64,000 nt of DNA from Lysobacter sp. (GTDB lineage Bacteria; Pseudomonadota; Gammaproteobacteria; Xanthomonadales; Xanthomonadaceae), in contig WYBC01000017.1 of NCBI GenBank assembly GCA_011526085.1, positions 416,200 through 480,199 of the forward strand, given 5' to 3'. The translations under genes and the position numbers were made by a program. Positions 1 to 9,473 of this stretch are shown here, piece after piece; position 1 is the first letter of the stretch; the number at the start of each line of letters is the position of its first letter. The notes beneath the pieces were generated by a model. It had not been told where the DNA came from. It did not search any database and saw nothing but the letters and a program-made list of their open reading frames with translations.

Positions 1-624
1 GCCTCGTTCCAGGACAACCTGTCCGAGATGCGCGAGACGCCGTACTCGCGCTATCCGGTCTACCGCGGCAGCGATGCCGACGTGCTCGGCCTGCTGGAAG
101 TCAAATCGCTGCTTGATCGTCTGGAAGAACGCGCGCCCGACCTGTTCAAGACCCTGCGCCCGGCGCTGTTCGTCTCCGAATCCACGCATGCGCTGAAACT
201 GCTCGAGATCTTCCGCGAAGAGCAGCAGTCGCTGGCGCTGGTGGTGGACGAATACGGCGAAATCACCGGCATGGTCACGGTGAACGACCTGATGGGCGCG
301 GTCGTCGGCCGCCTGCAGTCGGGCGAGACCCCGGATTCGGAAGCGCTGGTGCTGGAACGCGCCGACGGCTCGCTGCTGGTGGATGGCTCGCTGCCGGTGG
401 ACGAACTGCGCGAGATCATCGGCCAGCGCCTGCCGAATCTCGAGGATCACGATTACCACACCGCCGCCGGTATGGTGATCGCCCACTACGGACGCATCCC
501 CAACACCGGCGAAGTCTTCGAATGGGCGGGCTGGCGGATCGAAGTGGTCGATCTGGACGGACCGCGGATCGACAAACTCCTGATGAGCAGAGTGGAACGC
601 ACGGATGCGGACGATGACGCCTGA
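1..624 (+). CDS. CorC/HlyC-family CBS-domain protein, 5'-truncated
   Basis: This is the C-terminal part of a UPF0053/CorC-type protein; the reading frame is open from base 1, so the gene begins outside the window. The visible 207 residues carry the second half of a CBS pair (the VVDEYGEITGMVTVNDL stretch is typical) and then a CorC_HlyC transporter-associated domain ending in a hydrophilic tail. Full-length relatives have an N-terminal CNNM membrane domain and are linked to Mg2+/Co2+ efflux or membrane repair; which branch applies cannot be judged without the N-terminus. It overlaps the next gene by 20 nt. Confidence 0.85.
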   Translation, partial: ASFQDNLSEMRETPYSRYPVYRGSDADVLGLLEVKSLLDRLEERAPDLFKTLRPALFVSESTHALKLLEIFREEQQSLALVVDEYGEITGMVTVNDLMGAVVGRLQSGETPDSEALVLERADGSLLVDGSLPVDELREIIGQRLPNLEDHDYHTAAGMVIAHYGRIPNTGEVFEWAGWRIEVVDLDGPRIDKLLMSRVERTDADDDA

Positions 625-1297
625 GACCGACCCCTCGCCGCAGGACCCCGCGGAGCGGAGTGTCGACGAGCCGTCGCCCGAGGGCCGCACCGAGCCGCAG
701 GGCATGCGCGCGGTGATCGACGCGCTGTGCGACGGCGATCCGGACGAACGGCTGCAACTCCGCGAACTGGTCGGCGACCTGGGGCGCAGCACCTTCGGCG
801 TGCTGCTGTTCATCGCGACGCTGCCGGCGCTGATCCCGATTCCCGGCGTGGCCGGCGCGCTCAGCGGGCCGCTGGTGGTGCTGGTCGGTCTGCATCTGCT
901 GATCCTGCTGCGCAAACCCTGGTTGCCGGATTTCGTCGCGCGCCGCGGACCTCAGCGCAGCACCCTGATCCGTTTCGACCGCAACGCCGACCGCTGGCTG
1001 CGCTGGCTGGAGAAGCTGATCCGCCCTCGCCTGACCGCGATCACCGACCACCCCGCCGCCACCGTCTTCACCGGGCTGCAACTGGTGTTGCTGGGCATCC
1101 TGCTGGCGCTGCCGATCCCGTTCACGAACTATCTGTTCGCCGGACTGCTGCTGGTGTACGCGCTGGCGCTGCTGGAACGCGACGGCGTGCTGATGCTGAT
1201 CGCGTGGGCCGCCGGCATCATCGCGATCTACGTTTTCGGCGCGGTGTCGGGCAATCTGGTCGCGATGCTGTGGGCCTGGATCGCGAGCCTGGGTTGA
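605..1297 (+). CDS. ExoD-family exopolysaccharide synthesis membrane protein
   Basis: A 230-residue protein with a charged, proline-rich N-terminus (about 45 residues), a conserved LRELVGDLGRSTFGVLLFIATLPALI-like segment split around residues 55-85, and four to five hydrophobic segments up to the C-terminus. This is the pattern of the ExoD family, named after a rhizobial exopolysaccharide gene; its biochemical role is unknown. An alternative ATG lies 9 nt downstream. The start overlaps the preceding CorC-like gene, so the two are probably co-transcribed. Confidence 0.8.
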   Translation: MRTMTPETDPSPQDPAERSVDEPSPEGRTEPQGMRAVIDALCDGDPDERLQLRELVGDLGRSTFGVLLFIATLPALIPIPGVAGALSGPLVVLVGLHLLILLRKPWLPDFVARRGPQRSTLIRFDRNADRWLRWLEKLIRPRLTAITDHPAATVFTGLQLVLLGILLALPIPFTNYLFAGLLLVYALALLERDGVLMLIAWAAGIIAIYVFGAVSGNLVAMLWAWIASLG

Positions 1298-1321
1298 GCG
1301 TGCGCCGCGCGCCGGCCGACC

Positions 1322-3445
1322 TCAGCCGACCAGCGACGTGAAGTCGCGCATGTTCATCGGGTGGCCCAGCCAGTAGCCCTGGGCGAGATCGCAGCCGCGC
1401 GTGCGCAGCAGATCGCACTGCCCCTCCTTCTCCACGCCCTCGGCGACCACGGTCATGCCCAGCGAATGCGCCATCGCGATGATCGCGGTGGTGAGCGCCA
1501 GATCGTCCGGATCGCGCAGCACGTCGGCGATGAAACTGCGGTCGATCTTCACGCCATCCACCGGTACCCGGCGCAGATGGCTGAGACCGGAGAAACCGGT
1601 GCCGAAATCGTCCAGCCAGACCTTGATCCCGACTTCGCGCAGGCTCGACAGGATCCGGCGCGCCTGCTCCTCGTCGCCGAGCACCGCGGTCTCGGTCAAT
1701 TCGACGTGCATCAGGTGCGGCGGCAGGCCGCTGTCGGCCAGCGCCGTCATCACCTGCTCGCGGAAATCGCCGCTGCGCAGCTGGCGCGCCGAGACATTGA
1801 CCGACACGAACAGCTCGTCGGCGCCGTCGCGACGCCAGCGCATGGCGTCCTTGCAGGCGGCCCGGATCACGGCCGGGCCGATGGTCTCGATCAGTCCGCT
1901 CTGCTCGGCGACATCGATGAACACCGAGGGCGCGACCTGGCCGTGCACCGGATGCTGCCAGCGCAGCAGCGCTTCGGCGCCGAGCAGGGTCTTGTCGGAT
2001 ACGCGGTAGATCGGCTGATAGGCCAGGGTGAGCTCGCCGCGCTCCCAGGCGCCGCGCAGATCCTGCTCGATCCGCACGCGGCGGCTCACCGCCTGATCCA
2101 TCGCCCGGCTGTAGAAGCGGTAGCAGTTCTTGCCCGCGACCTTCGCCTGATACATCGCGATGTCGCCGTTCTTCATCAGCATGGTCGCGCCGGACGCGTC
2201 TTCCGGGAACAGGGTCACGCCGATGGAGGTGCCGAGGAAGACCTGGCGGTCCTGGACCACGATCGGCCGGCTCAGCTCGGCGACCAGGGTTTCGGCCAGA
2301 TGCGCGGCGCTGGCGCGCACATCGACATGATCGCCCTCGGCGTACAGCAGGATCACGAATTCGTCGCCGCCGAAGCGCGCGAGTTCGCTGGCGTCGCCGC
2401 CCGCGCGCTGCACCGCCTCGCGGATGCGGTTGGCGAACTGGATCAGCACTTCGTCGCCGACATCGTGGCCGAGGGTGTCGTTCACCCGCTTGAAATCGTC
2501 GATGTCGGCGAACAGCAGCGCCAGCTGGCGGCCCGCGCCGCGCAGCTGCATCAGGCGATGATCGAGCGTTTCGCGGAACGCCAGGCGATTCGCGAGCCCG
2601 GTCAGCGAATCGGTGTAGGCCATCCGGCGCATGTCGCGATCGTGGCGCTCGATGCTGTCGGCCATGCGCGCGAAGGCGCGGACCAGCGTGCCGACTTCGT
2701 CCCTGCGGCCGTTCACGGGCAGCTCGGTCGAGAAATTGCCGGCCTCGATCTCGCGCGCGGCCTGCGACAACTGGCGGATCGGGCGCACCAGCGCGCGCTG
2801 CAGCAGCATCGCCACCAGCACCGCCAGCGACACCAGCATCAGCAGCAGCAGACCGATCCATGCGAGATGGCGGTTGCCCAGTTCGCGCAGGCGATTGGCG
2901 ATCTCGTGGTTGACGTGGGCCTCCTCGGTGCGGATCTTGCCGAGCGAATAACCGACGCGCACGCCGCCGAGCCGCTGGTCGCCGATCAGGATCGGGATCG
3001 AGACATCGATGACATCGTCGGTGCTCAGCACGCGCAGGCCGTCGGCGGAGACGATGCGCTGCGCCAGCGGATCGGCCATGCGCTGGCCGAAGGTCGGAAT
3101 GTCGCCGGACCCGTCGTGGAGGATGCTGCCCTTGGCGTCGTAGACCAGCACGTAACTCACGTCTGGCTGGCGCAGGATGCTGCGGGTGGTGGCGCCGATG
3201 GCGTCGAGGTCGAAGTAATAGACCGGATTCACCAGCAGATCAGCCGCCTGCGAGACCTGCGATTCGCCGCGCTGGCGCAGGCGGTCGTAGACCAGGACGC
3301 GGGTCGCTTCCTGGCTGAGCTTGAGCACTTCGGCCTGGGTGGCGGTCTGTCGCTGCCAGATCATGGCGATGACGCCGAGCATGACCACCAGGGTCAGCCC
3401 GATCAGCACCATGAACTTGGCCTGCAGGCCCTCGAAGAACTTCAT
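1322..3445 (-). CDS. GGDEF-EAL cyclic-di-GMP enzyme with periplasmic sensor and HAMP
   Basis: A 707-residue inner-membrane signalling protein. Order: TM1 (about 12-30), periplasmic sensor (about 31-190), TM2 (about 192-214), HAMP, GGDEF with an intact GGDEF signature near residue 358, and EAL. The EAL domain keeps EALL near 488, the DDFGTGFSGLSHL loop, the K of KIDRSFI and the E of VAEGVE, so both diguanylate cyclase and phosphodiesterase sites look intact; net activity cannot be predicted. The start codon overlaps the stop of the PhnD-like binding-protein gene (ATGA), suggesting that protein feeds signal into the periplasmic domain. Confidence 0.93.
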   Translation of the reverse strand: MKFFEGLQAKFMVLIGLTLVVMLGVIAMIWQRQTATQAEVLKLSQEATRVLVYDRLRQRGESQVSQAADLLVNPVYYFDLDAIGATTRSILRQPDVSYVLVYDAKGSILHDGSGDIPTFGQRMADPLAQRIVSADGLRVLSTDDVIDVSIPILIGDQRLGGVRVGYSLGKIRTEEAHVNHEIANRLRELGNRHLAWIGLLLLMLVSLAVLVAMLLQRALVRPIRQLSQAAREIEAGNFSTELPVNGRRDEVGTLVRAFARMADSIERHDRDMRRMAYTDSLTGLANRLAFRETLDHRLMQLRGAGRQLALLFADIDDFKRVNDTLGHDVGDEVLIQFANRIREAVQRAGGDASELARFGGDEFVILLYAEGDHVDVRASAAHLAETLVAELSRPIVVQDRQVFLGTSIGVTLFPEDASGATMLMKNGDIAMYQAKVAGKNCYRFYSRAMDQAVSRRVRIEQDLRGAWERGELTLAYQPIYRVSDKTLLGAEALLRWQHPVHGQVAPSVFIDVAEQSGLIETIGPAVIRAACKDAMRWRRDGADELFVSVNVSARQLRSGDFREQVMTALADSGLPPHLMHVELTETAVLGDEEQARRILSSLREVGIKVWLDDFGTGFSGLSHLRRVPVDGVKIDRSFIADVLRDPDDLALTTAIIAMAHSLGMTVVAEGVEKEGQCDLLRTRGCDLAQGYWLGHPMNMRDFTSLVG

Positions 3446-4383
3446 TCGACGTCCGCCCTCACTTCGGCCACGCCGCTGCGCAACCGGTCCAGCACCCCGC
3501 GGGTGTCGGCGTCGATCGGCATGAACCGGGTGGTCCGGAAGAAATACCGCAACGCTTCGGCCGCCTGCGGATCTCCGGCGGCCTGCATCAGGACTTCCCG
3601 CAACCGCGCCTGGACCTTCGGATCCAGATCGCCGCGCACCATCTCCAGCGCGCGCGGCACCGGTTCGGTGGTGTGGATGATCTCCAGGTCCTTGCGATAG
3701 GACACCGGCAGCCGGGCGGGATTGTTCCAGTCCAGCGCGCTCATCGTGCCGGCATCGACCAGGCGCTTGTGGACCCAGGCGCCGATGTTCAGTTCGGAGC
3801 GCGCGAACACGTAGCCCACGGTGCCGCCCGATGGCTTGTCCATCGGCGACAGCAGCAGGCTGAGCGACATCCGCCGGCGCATCAATTCGATCGCCGGCAC
3901 GAAATAGGCGCTTGTCGAGGCGTTGTTCTGGAAGGCGACGCTGCGTCCGCGCAGGTCTTCCAGCGCCTTGAGCCCGCTGTCGCGACGCACGAAGAACACC
4001 GTGCTGTACCGGCTGACCCCGTCGCGCTCGGTCAGCAGCAGCGGCTGGGCGCCGCCGCGCTGCTGCAGCAGCATGGCGGTGCCAGCGGTCTCGGTGACCC
4101 AGTCGACCTGACCGCGGCGGAGATAGCTGGACATCTGCTGGGCGTCACGGGCCATCAGCACCCGGCCTTCGCGGATGCCCACGTCGGCCATCCGCGGCAC
4201 CACGTAATCGAGCAGCGGCTTGAGCTGTTCGTAATGGATCTTCGGGTCGTCGCTGATGCGCCCCAGGACAAGAATGTGACGCTGACCGTCAGCGGCTGCC
4301 GCGGTCGGCACGCGGCCGACCAGCGCCACCAGAGCGGACAGGACCGCCAGAAGGGCGATGAGGGGCGGGACCGGCCGGCGCAC
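3442..4383 (-). CDS. PhnD-like periplasmic substrate-binding protein
   Basis: A 313-residue protein of the phosphate/phosphite/phosphonate binding-protein family. It has a signal peptide (arginines, hydrophobic run, A-A-A-D cleavage region near residue 30) and family hallmarks: a [13 protein letters not shown] loop, [18 protein letters not shown] where PhnD members bind the oxyanion, and [14 protein letters not shown]. The GTG start was chosen because a GGAGGG Shine-Dalgarno lies 6 nt upstream; another GTG 18 nt earlier is possible. No ABC permease or ATPase is adjacent. It overlaps the GGDEF-EAL gene by 4 nt, so it is more likely a sensory ligand-binding subunit than a transporter part. Confidence 0.85.
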   Translation of the reverse strand: MRRPVPPLIALLAVLSALVALVGRVPTAAAADGQRHILVLGRISDDPKIHYEQLKPLLDYVVPRMADVGIREGRVLMARDAQQMSSYLRRGQVDWVTETAGTAMLLQQRGGAQPLLLTERDGVSRYSTVFFVRRDSGLKALEDLRGRSVAFQNNASTSAYFVPAIELMRRRMSLSLLLSPMDKPSGGTVGYVFARSELNIGAWVHKRLVDAGTMSALDWNNPARLPVSYRKDLEIIHTTEPVPRALEMVRGDLDPKVQARLREVLMQAAGDPQAAEALRYFFRTTRFMPIDADTRGVLDRLRSGVAEVRADVE

Positions 4384-4452
4384 GATCAGCCCTCCGCGCA
4401 CGACGGGGGCCGGCCTGCGGCGCCCGGGGAAGCCACATCCGACATGCGGCGA

Positions 4453-5271
4453 TCAGCCACCGGACGGCGGCGGAATCCGGCCGTCGGCGATGTCCGCCAT
4501 GCGCTTGGCATCGGCCAGCAACCCGCGCAAAAGGCGGACATCGCGGGCATCGAGGTCGGCGCGCAGGAACAGGCGCCGGAACTTGCGCATCGCCGCCGCC
4601 GGTGTCCGGCCCTTGTGGAAATCGATCGCATCCAGGGTGTCCGCCAATTGCGAAAAAAAGCCTTCGAGTTCGGTGTGCGTCGCCGGAGGTTCGCTGCGAA
4701 CCTCGCGTTGCCGGTGCCCCGCGGGGGGCGCCTCCGTCGGCATCGCCGCATCCTTCAGCAGTCCAACACGCAATTCGTATGCCAATACCTGGACCGCCGC
4801 GGCCAGATTCAGCGAACTGTATTCGGGGTTGGCCGGAATATGCACGGCCGCATGGCACAACTGCAGTTCCTCGTTCTCCAGCCCGGTCCGCTCGCGGCCG
4901 AACACCAGCGCCACTTCGCCGCCGGCCTCGGCCGCCTCGATGCCGCGCATCGCCGCCGCCCGCGGATGCAGTTCTTCCAGCGCGATGCGGCGGCTGCGCG
5001 CGGTGCAGCCCAGCACCAGCCGGCAATCGGCCACGGCTTCGGCCAGCGTGTCGACCCGCACGGCGGCCTCGAGCACGTCGACGGCGCCTGCGGCCAGTGC
5101 GATGGCGTCCGGATGGGGAAAGCGTTCCGGCGCGACCAGCACCAGCCGCGAGAGACCCATGGTCTTCATCGCGCGGGCGGCCGAGCCGATGTTGCCGGGA
5201 TGCTGGGTGCCGACCAGCACGATGCGCAGGCGGTCGACGGCGGAGGACGGGGGCGTGGAGGCGGAAGACAT
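4453..5271 (-). CDS. trmJ: tRNA (cytidine/uridine-2'-O)-methyltransferase TrmJ
   Basis: A 272-residue SPOUT methyltransferase that 2'-O-methylates position 32 of certain tRNAs. It starts with [20 protein letters not shown], typical of the TrmJ N-terminus, and has the knotted SAM-site motifs ([16 protein letters not shown] and a [15 protein letters not shown] segment). The C-terminal 80 residues are helical, as in TrmJ rather than the shorter TrmL. The ATG was chosen so the SPOUT core follows a short 15-residue leader. It is divergent from suhB, the usual neighbour. Confidence 0.92.
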   Translation of the reverse strand: MSSASTPPSSAVDRLRIVLVGTQHPGNIGSAARAMKTMGLSRLVLVAPERFPHPDAIALAAGAVDVLEAAVRVDTLAEAVADCRLVLGCTARSRRIALEELHPRAAAMRGIEAAEAGGEVALVFGRERTGLENEELQLCHAAVHIPANPEYSSLNLAAAVQVLAYELRVGLLKDAAMPTEAPPAGHRQREVRSEPPATHTELEGFFSQLADTLDAIDFHKGRTPAAAMRKFRRLFLRADLDARDVRLLRGLLADAKRMADIADGRIPPPSGG

Positions 5272-5371
5272 GGCGCCAATGTTAAACTCCCGCGCCGGCC
5301 CCGAGCCGGATCGCTCTTTTCCCCTGCCCTTCTTTTCCGCGACCGCGAGGCCGCGCCCGGAGTCGTTCTCG

Positions 5372-6199
5372 ATGCAACAGCCCGCTGTCAATGTCATGGT
5401 CAAGGCGGCTCGCGCCGGCGGCAACATCCTCCTGCGGCACATGGCCCGGCTGGATGCGATCGACGTGGTCGAGAAGGACCGGATGGACTTCGCCAGCGAA
5501 GTCGACCGCCTGGCCGAAGTGGAAATCGTCAAGGAACTGCGCCGCGCGCAGCCGGACTACACGATCCTCGGCGAGGAAGGCGGACAGCAGAAGGGCAACC
5601 GCGGCCCCAGCCGCTACACCTGGGTGATCGATCCCCTGGACGGCACCAGCAATTACCTCCGCGGCCTGCCGCACTGGTGCGTGTCCATCGCCCTGTGCGA
5701 AGGCCCGGAACCGCTGCACGCGGTGATCTTCGATCCGCTGCGCAACGAGTTGTTCACCGCCAGCCGCGGCGGCGGCGCCCAGCTCAACGGCCGCCGCATC
5801 CGCGTGTCGGAACGGCGCGAACTGGCGGGCGCGATGCTCGCGACCGGTTTCGCGCCGCGCGAGCGCAAGCGCGCCGACGCGCAGCTGGACTGCATCAAAT
5901 CGCTGCTGGTGCATGCCGAGGACATCCGTCGCGGCGGCTCGGCCGCGCTGGACCTGGCCTACGTCGCCGCGGGTCGCGTCGACGCTTATTTCGAGGCCGG
6001 CGTGATGGCCTGGGACATCGCCGCAGGCGTGCTGATGGTGCGCGAAGCCGGCGGCCGGGTCTGCGATTACCGCGGCGCCGCGCTCGCCCCGATGCACATC
6101 GCCACCGGCGGCCGGCAGATCGTGGCCGCCAACGTGCGCATGATCGAGCCGCTGCAGCAGACCATCGTCAACACCGGCTACGCCAAGGCGTTCGACTGA
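5372..6199 (+). CDS. suhB: Inositol-1-monophosphatase / SuhB
   Basis: A 275-residue Mg2+-dependent phosphatase of the inositol monophosphatase family; in gammaproteobacteria SuhB also joins rRNA antitermination complexes. Metal-binding motifs are intact: the GEEGG glutamate near residue 67, DPLDGTSNY near 88-96 and WDIAAG near 214-219. Length is normal for the family. The ATG at [14 protein letters not shown] matches the family N-terminus; the open frame further upstream belongs to no homologous sequence and overlaps trmJ antisense. Confidence 0.94.
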   Translation: MQQPAVNVMVKAARAGGNILLRHMARLDAIDVVEKDRMDFASEVDRLAEVEIVKELRRAQPDYTILGEEGGQQKGNRGPSRYTWVIDPLDGTSNYLRGLPHWCVSIALCEGPEPLHAVIFDPLRNELFTASRGGGAQLNGRRIRVSERRELAGAMLATGFAPRERKRADAQLDCIKSLLVHAEDIRRGGSAALDLAYVAAGRVDAYFEAGVMAWDIAAGVLMVREAGGRVCDYRGAALAPMHIATGGRQIVAANVRMIEPLQQTIVNTGYAKAFD

Positions 6200-6249
6200 A
6201 TCCGACTGGCCGTGCCCACGGCCGGTGGCACCGAATCGATGATGCTCCG

Positions 6250-6314
6250 GTAGAGCGGCCTTCAGGCCGCTGATACCGTCCCGAAACGCGACAGCGGGCT
6301 GAAGCCCGCTCTAC
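6250..6314. repeat. REP-type inverted pair (BIME-like)
   Basis: Two stem-loops face each other: GTAGAGCGGCCTTCAGGCCGCT at the left (split: GTAGAGCGGC then CTTCAGGCCGCT) and its inverted, slightly diverged partner ending GCCCGCTCTAC at the right. Each half folds on itself and the outer ends pair. This matches intergenic REP pairs scattered in Xanthomonadaceae genomes and lies between the convergent suhB and secF. Confidence 0.7.
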
Positions 6315-6325
6315 GGAAGAGAAAG

Positions 6326-6444
6326 AAAAAGGCCGCGCGATGCGTGGCCTTGGCATTACGGATTCGTGAAAAAGGCCGCGCGATGCGCGGCCTTGGCATT
6401 ATGGATTTGTGAAAAAGGCCGCGCGATGCGCGGCCTTTTTCGTC
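6326..6444. terminator. Triplicated terminator stem-loop (43-nt tandem repeat)
   Basis: Three tandem copies with an exact 43-nt period, each containing AAAAAGGCCGCGCGATGCG followed by the pairing arm. Only the third copy keeps a T-tract on the plus strand, giving a symmetric A5-stem-T5 hairpin able to stop transcription from both directions between suhB (+) and secF (-). The first two copies lost the T-run on the right side but keep the A-run, so on the minus strand all three can act as terminators for secF. Confidence 0.75.
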
Positions 6445-6460
6445 AACAACACTGCGGGAC

Positions 6461-7429
6461 TCAGGGGCGACGCGCCAGTTCGGCTTCGTCGCGCGCCTTC
6501 GGCATCAGGTCCTGCTTGGTCGCGCCGAGCCACAGCAGCAGCGGGCAGGCGACGAAGATCGAGGACAGCGTACCGATCAGGATGCCGATGATCTGCGATT
6601 CGGCCATGCCCTTCAGCGAACCGCCGCCGTACAGATACAGCGCCAGCACGGTGAGGAAGGCGACGAACGAGGTGATCACCGTACGCGACAGGGTCTGGTT
6701 GACCGAGCGGTTCAGGACCTCGCCGGGCGTCGCGCGCATGCCGCGGAAATTCTCGCGGACGCGGTCGAACACCACGATGGTGTCGTTGATCGAATAGCCC
6801 ATCACCGACAGGATGCCGGCCAGCACCGTGAGATCGAACTCGTGGCCGCTGAGCGCGAACCAGCCCGCCACCACCACCACGTCGTGCAGGGTGGTGATGA
6901 TCGCCGCCACCGCGAACTTCCATTCGAAGCGGAACGAGATGTAGATCAGGAACCCCAGCACCACGAACAGCAGCGCGTAGAGACCGTTTTCGGCGAGCTC
7001 GCGGCCGACCTGCGGGCTGATGTCCGCGCTCTTGAGCTTGCGCGCCGGGTTGCCGGGTTCGGAGGCCGCCTTGCGGACCTCCTCGGCGATGCTCGCGGTC
7101 GGGTCATCGGACTTGCCGGCCGCGTTCTTGGTGGCGGCGCCCGCCTGCAGGCGGACCAGCAGTTCGTTGCCGCCGCCGAAGGTCTGGACCTGCGCGCTCT
7201 GGAAGCCGGCGGCTTCGAGACGCTCGCGCACGCCGTCGACATCGACCGGCTTTTCGTAGACCAGTTCGATGCCGACGCCACCGGTGAAATCGAGGGCGAA
7301 ATTGAACCCCCGGGTGACCATCGCGCCGATGGCGACGAACATGATGAGGGCGGCCACGACCAGCGAAACCATGCGCAGGCGCATGAAGTCGATGTTGCTG
7401 TCGTAAGGGAACACGTTGAAAGGCTTCAT
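6461..7429 (-). CDS. secF: Protein translocase subunit SecF
   Basis: A 322-residue inner-membrane RND-superfamily subunit that works with SecD to drive late steps of Sec export. It has one N-terminal TM (about 17-37), the periplasmic P-domain (about 45-145) and five C-terminal TM segments with the conserved DFTGGVGIELVY and YSINDTIVVFDRVREN motifs. It lies 13 nt downstream of secD in the classical yajC-secD-secF order. Confidence 0.96.
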   Translation of the reverse strand: MKPFNVFPYDSNIDFMRLRMVSLVVAALIMFVAIGAMVTRGFNFALDFTGGVGIELVYEKPVDVDGVRERLEAAGFQSAQVQTFGGGNELLVRLQAGAATKNAAGKSDDPTASIAEEVRKAASEPGNPARKLKSADISPQVGRELAENGLYALLFVVLGFLIYISFRFEWKFAVAAIITTLHDVVVVAGWFALSGHEFDLTVLAGILSVMGYSINDTIVVFDRVRENFRGMRATPGEVLNRSVNQTLSRTVITSFVAFLTVLALYLYGGGSLKGMAESQIIGILIGTLSSIFVACPLLLWLGATKQDLMPKARDEAELARRP

Positions 7430-7442
7430 GGATGGGGCTCCC

Positions 7443-9341
7443 TCAGATCGCGATGGACTGCAGCTTGCGGCGACGGCCGTAGATCAGCGTGGCGATGCCG
7501 CGCGACACCGACACCGCCGTGTAGGCCGAGGTCGCGATACCGAGCATGGTGGTGACGCCGAAGCCCTTCAGCGGGCCGGTACCGAAGGCGAACATCGCCA
7601 GACCGGCGAGGAAGGCGGTGATGTTGGCGTCGAGAATCGTGCCGGAGGCGCGGTCGTAGCCGGCGGCGATCGCCGCCTGCGGAGGCAATCCCGCCCGCAA
7701 CTCCTCGCGTATGCGTTCGTTGATCAGCACGTTCGCGTCCACCGACATGCCGACGGTCAGCGCGATGCCGGCGAGGCCGGGCAGGCTCATGGTCGCGCCG
7801 AACAGCGACATGAGCGCGAACACCATCAGCAGGTTGAGCAGCAGCGCCACGCAGGTGACGACGCCGAACATGCGGTAGTAAATCAGGAAGAACGCCAGCG
7901 CGAACAGGAAGGAGAAGGCCACGGCCTTCAGGCCGCGCTCCACGTTTTCCTTGCCGAGGCTCGGGCCGACCGTGCGTTCCTCGACGAAGTCCATCGGCGC
8001 GGCCAGCGCGCCGGCCTTGAGCAGCTTGGACAGCTCGTCGGCTTCCTTGCGCTCCAAGCCGGTGGTCTGGAACTGCTTGCTGAAGACGCCCTGGATGGTC
8101 GCGACCGAAATCACTTCCTCGCGCAGCAGCGAGGTGCGCACTTCCTTGCCGTCGACGATCCGCACCTGCGGAATGCGTTCGATGAACACCACCGCCATCG
8201 GCTTGCCGACGTTCTCGGTGGTGAACTGCAGCATGCGCTGGCCGCCGGCGGTGTTCAGCGTGACCGACACCGCGGGCAGGCCGTCGTTGTCGACGGTGCT
8301 GCGGGCGTCGACCATGTCGGCGCCGGACACGATGATGCGCTTGTTCAGCAGCACCGGAATGGGCTTGCCGTCCGGGCCGATGTTGCGGCTCTCGTACAGG
8401 CGCGCGCCGGGCGGCACGTTGCCGGTCTCGCGGGCGTCGACGGCATTGCCTTCGTACACGCCGCGGTATTCCAGGGTCGCGGTGGCGCCGAGGATGCGCT
8501 TGGCCGCGGCGGTGTCCTGCACGCCGGGCAGCTGCACCAGCACGCGGTCGGCGCCCTGGCGCTGGATCACCGGCTCGGCCACGCCCAGCGAGTTGATGCG
8601 GTTGCGCAGGGTGCCCAGGTTCTGCTCGATCGCGTTGAGCGTCATCTGCCGGATCATCTCGTCGGACACGCCGACGCGGATGGTGTTGCCCTGGGTTTCG
8701 AAAGCGAACGCGCGCGCCGCGGTCATCGCGCCGGTATCCGCCGCGGCGGCGGCCAGGCCTTTCTGGACCACGGTCTGCGCCTCGGCGACATCGCCCGCCT
8801 TGGCCAACGTGATCTGCAGCGCCTTGTCGCCGTCGCGCTCGACCGATTCGTAGGGAATGCCCTCTTCACGCAGGGTGCCGCGGATGTCGGAGAGATAGGC
8901 TTCGAAGCGCTTGTCGACCGCGGCCTTCTTGTCCACTTCCATCAGGAAGTGCACGCCGCCCTGCAGGTCGAGACCGAGGGCCATCGGCTTGGCGCCGACC
9001 TTCGCGAACCAGGCGGGGACCGTCGATGCGCGGTTCATCGCCACCGTGTAGCGGTTGCCGAGCGTGTCGCGAAGGGCGTCGGCGACCTTGTTCTGGGTGT
9101 CGTCGTCGGCGGTGCGGACCAGCAGATTCTCGCCCTGGGTCTCGATCGCCTTCGACTTCAGGCCGGCCTTGGTCAGGGCCTGCGCCACCTGCTGCTTCAG
9201 CGCGTCGTCGACCTTCGCGCCGCGGTTGGCGGAGATCTGCACGGAGGGATCCTGCGGAAAGACGTTCGGCAGCGCATAGAACGCGCTGATCAGAACGACG
9301 ATCAGGATGGTGAGATATTTCCAGCGGGAATATTCGAGCAT
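7443..9341 (-). CDS. secD: Protein translocase subunit SecD
   Basis: A 632-residue membrane protein, normal for gammaproteobacterial SecD. It has N-terminal TM1, a large periplasmic P1 domain with GLDLQGGVHFLMEV and LGTLRNRINSLGVAEP, and a C-terminal six-helix RND-type module with GMSVDANVLINERIREE. The start was set at the ATG giving MLEYSRWKYLTI, the usual SecD N-terminus; an in-frame ATG 36 nt upstream is less likely. Confidence 0.96.
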   Translation of the reverse strand: MLEYSRWKYLTILIVVLISAFYALPNVFPQDPSVQISANRGAKVDDALKQQVAQALTKAGLKSKAIETQGENLLVRTADDDTQNKVADALRDTLGNRYTVAMNRASTVPAWFAKVGAKPMALGLDLQGGVHFLMEVDKKAAVDKRFEAYLSDIRGTLREEGIPYESVERDGDKALQITLAKAGDVAEAQTVVQKGLAAAAADTGAMTAARAFAFETQGNTIRVGVSDEMIRQMTLNAIEQNLGTLRNRINSLGVAEPVIQRQGADRVLVQLPGVQDTAAAKRILGATATLEYRGVYEGNAVDARETGNVPPGARLYESRNIGPDGKPIPVLLNKRIIVSGADMVDARSTVDNDGLPAVSVTLNTAGGQRMLQFTTENVGKPMAVVFIERIPQVRIVDGKEVRTSLLREEVISVATIQGVFSKQFQTTGLERKEADELSKLLKAGALAAPMDFVEERTVGPSLGKENVERGLKAVAFSFLFALAFFLIYYRMFGVVTCVALLLNLLMVFALMSLFGATMSLPGLAGIALTVGMSVDANVLINERIREELRAGLPPQAAIAAGYDRASGTILDANITAFLAGLAMFAFGTGPLKGFGVTTMLGIATSAYTAVSVSRGIATLIYGRRRKLQSIAI

Positions 9342-9473
9342 GACGAGCACCGCGTCCGGTCCTGGGACCGTCCGCATCGAGGTGGACGGGAAATCAGATC
9401 ATCGAAGCCGGATCACCGACGACGCGTTCGCCGACGGCATGATCATCGACAGCACGATCATCGAGCCGGATCA
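9342..9473. repeat. Short degenerate direct repeats between yajC and secD
   Basis: The gap contains two near-identical 20-mers of the form GATCATCGA(A)GCCGGATCA and a third GATCATCGA, all within about 85 nt (9,398-9,480). No open frame or clear hairpin terminator is present. Probably slippage-type repeats in the operon spacer. Confidence 0.4.

Noticed and set aside
1361..3700. 779-codon plus-strand open frame opposite the GGDEF-EAL gene
   Set aside because: Low-complexity Ala/His/Gln/Arg composition and full antisense overlap with an intact GGDEF-EAL protein.
6326..6444. The three regular repeats as a CRISPR array
   Set aside because: Units are contiguous hairpins with near-identical spacers, T-tracts and no cas genes; terminator duplication explains them.
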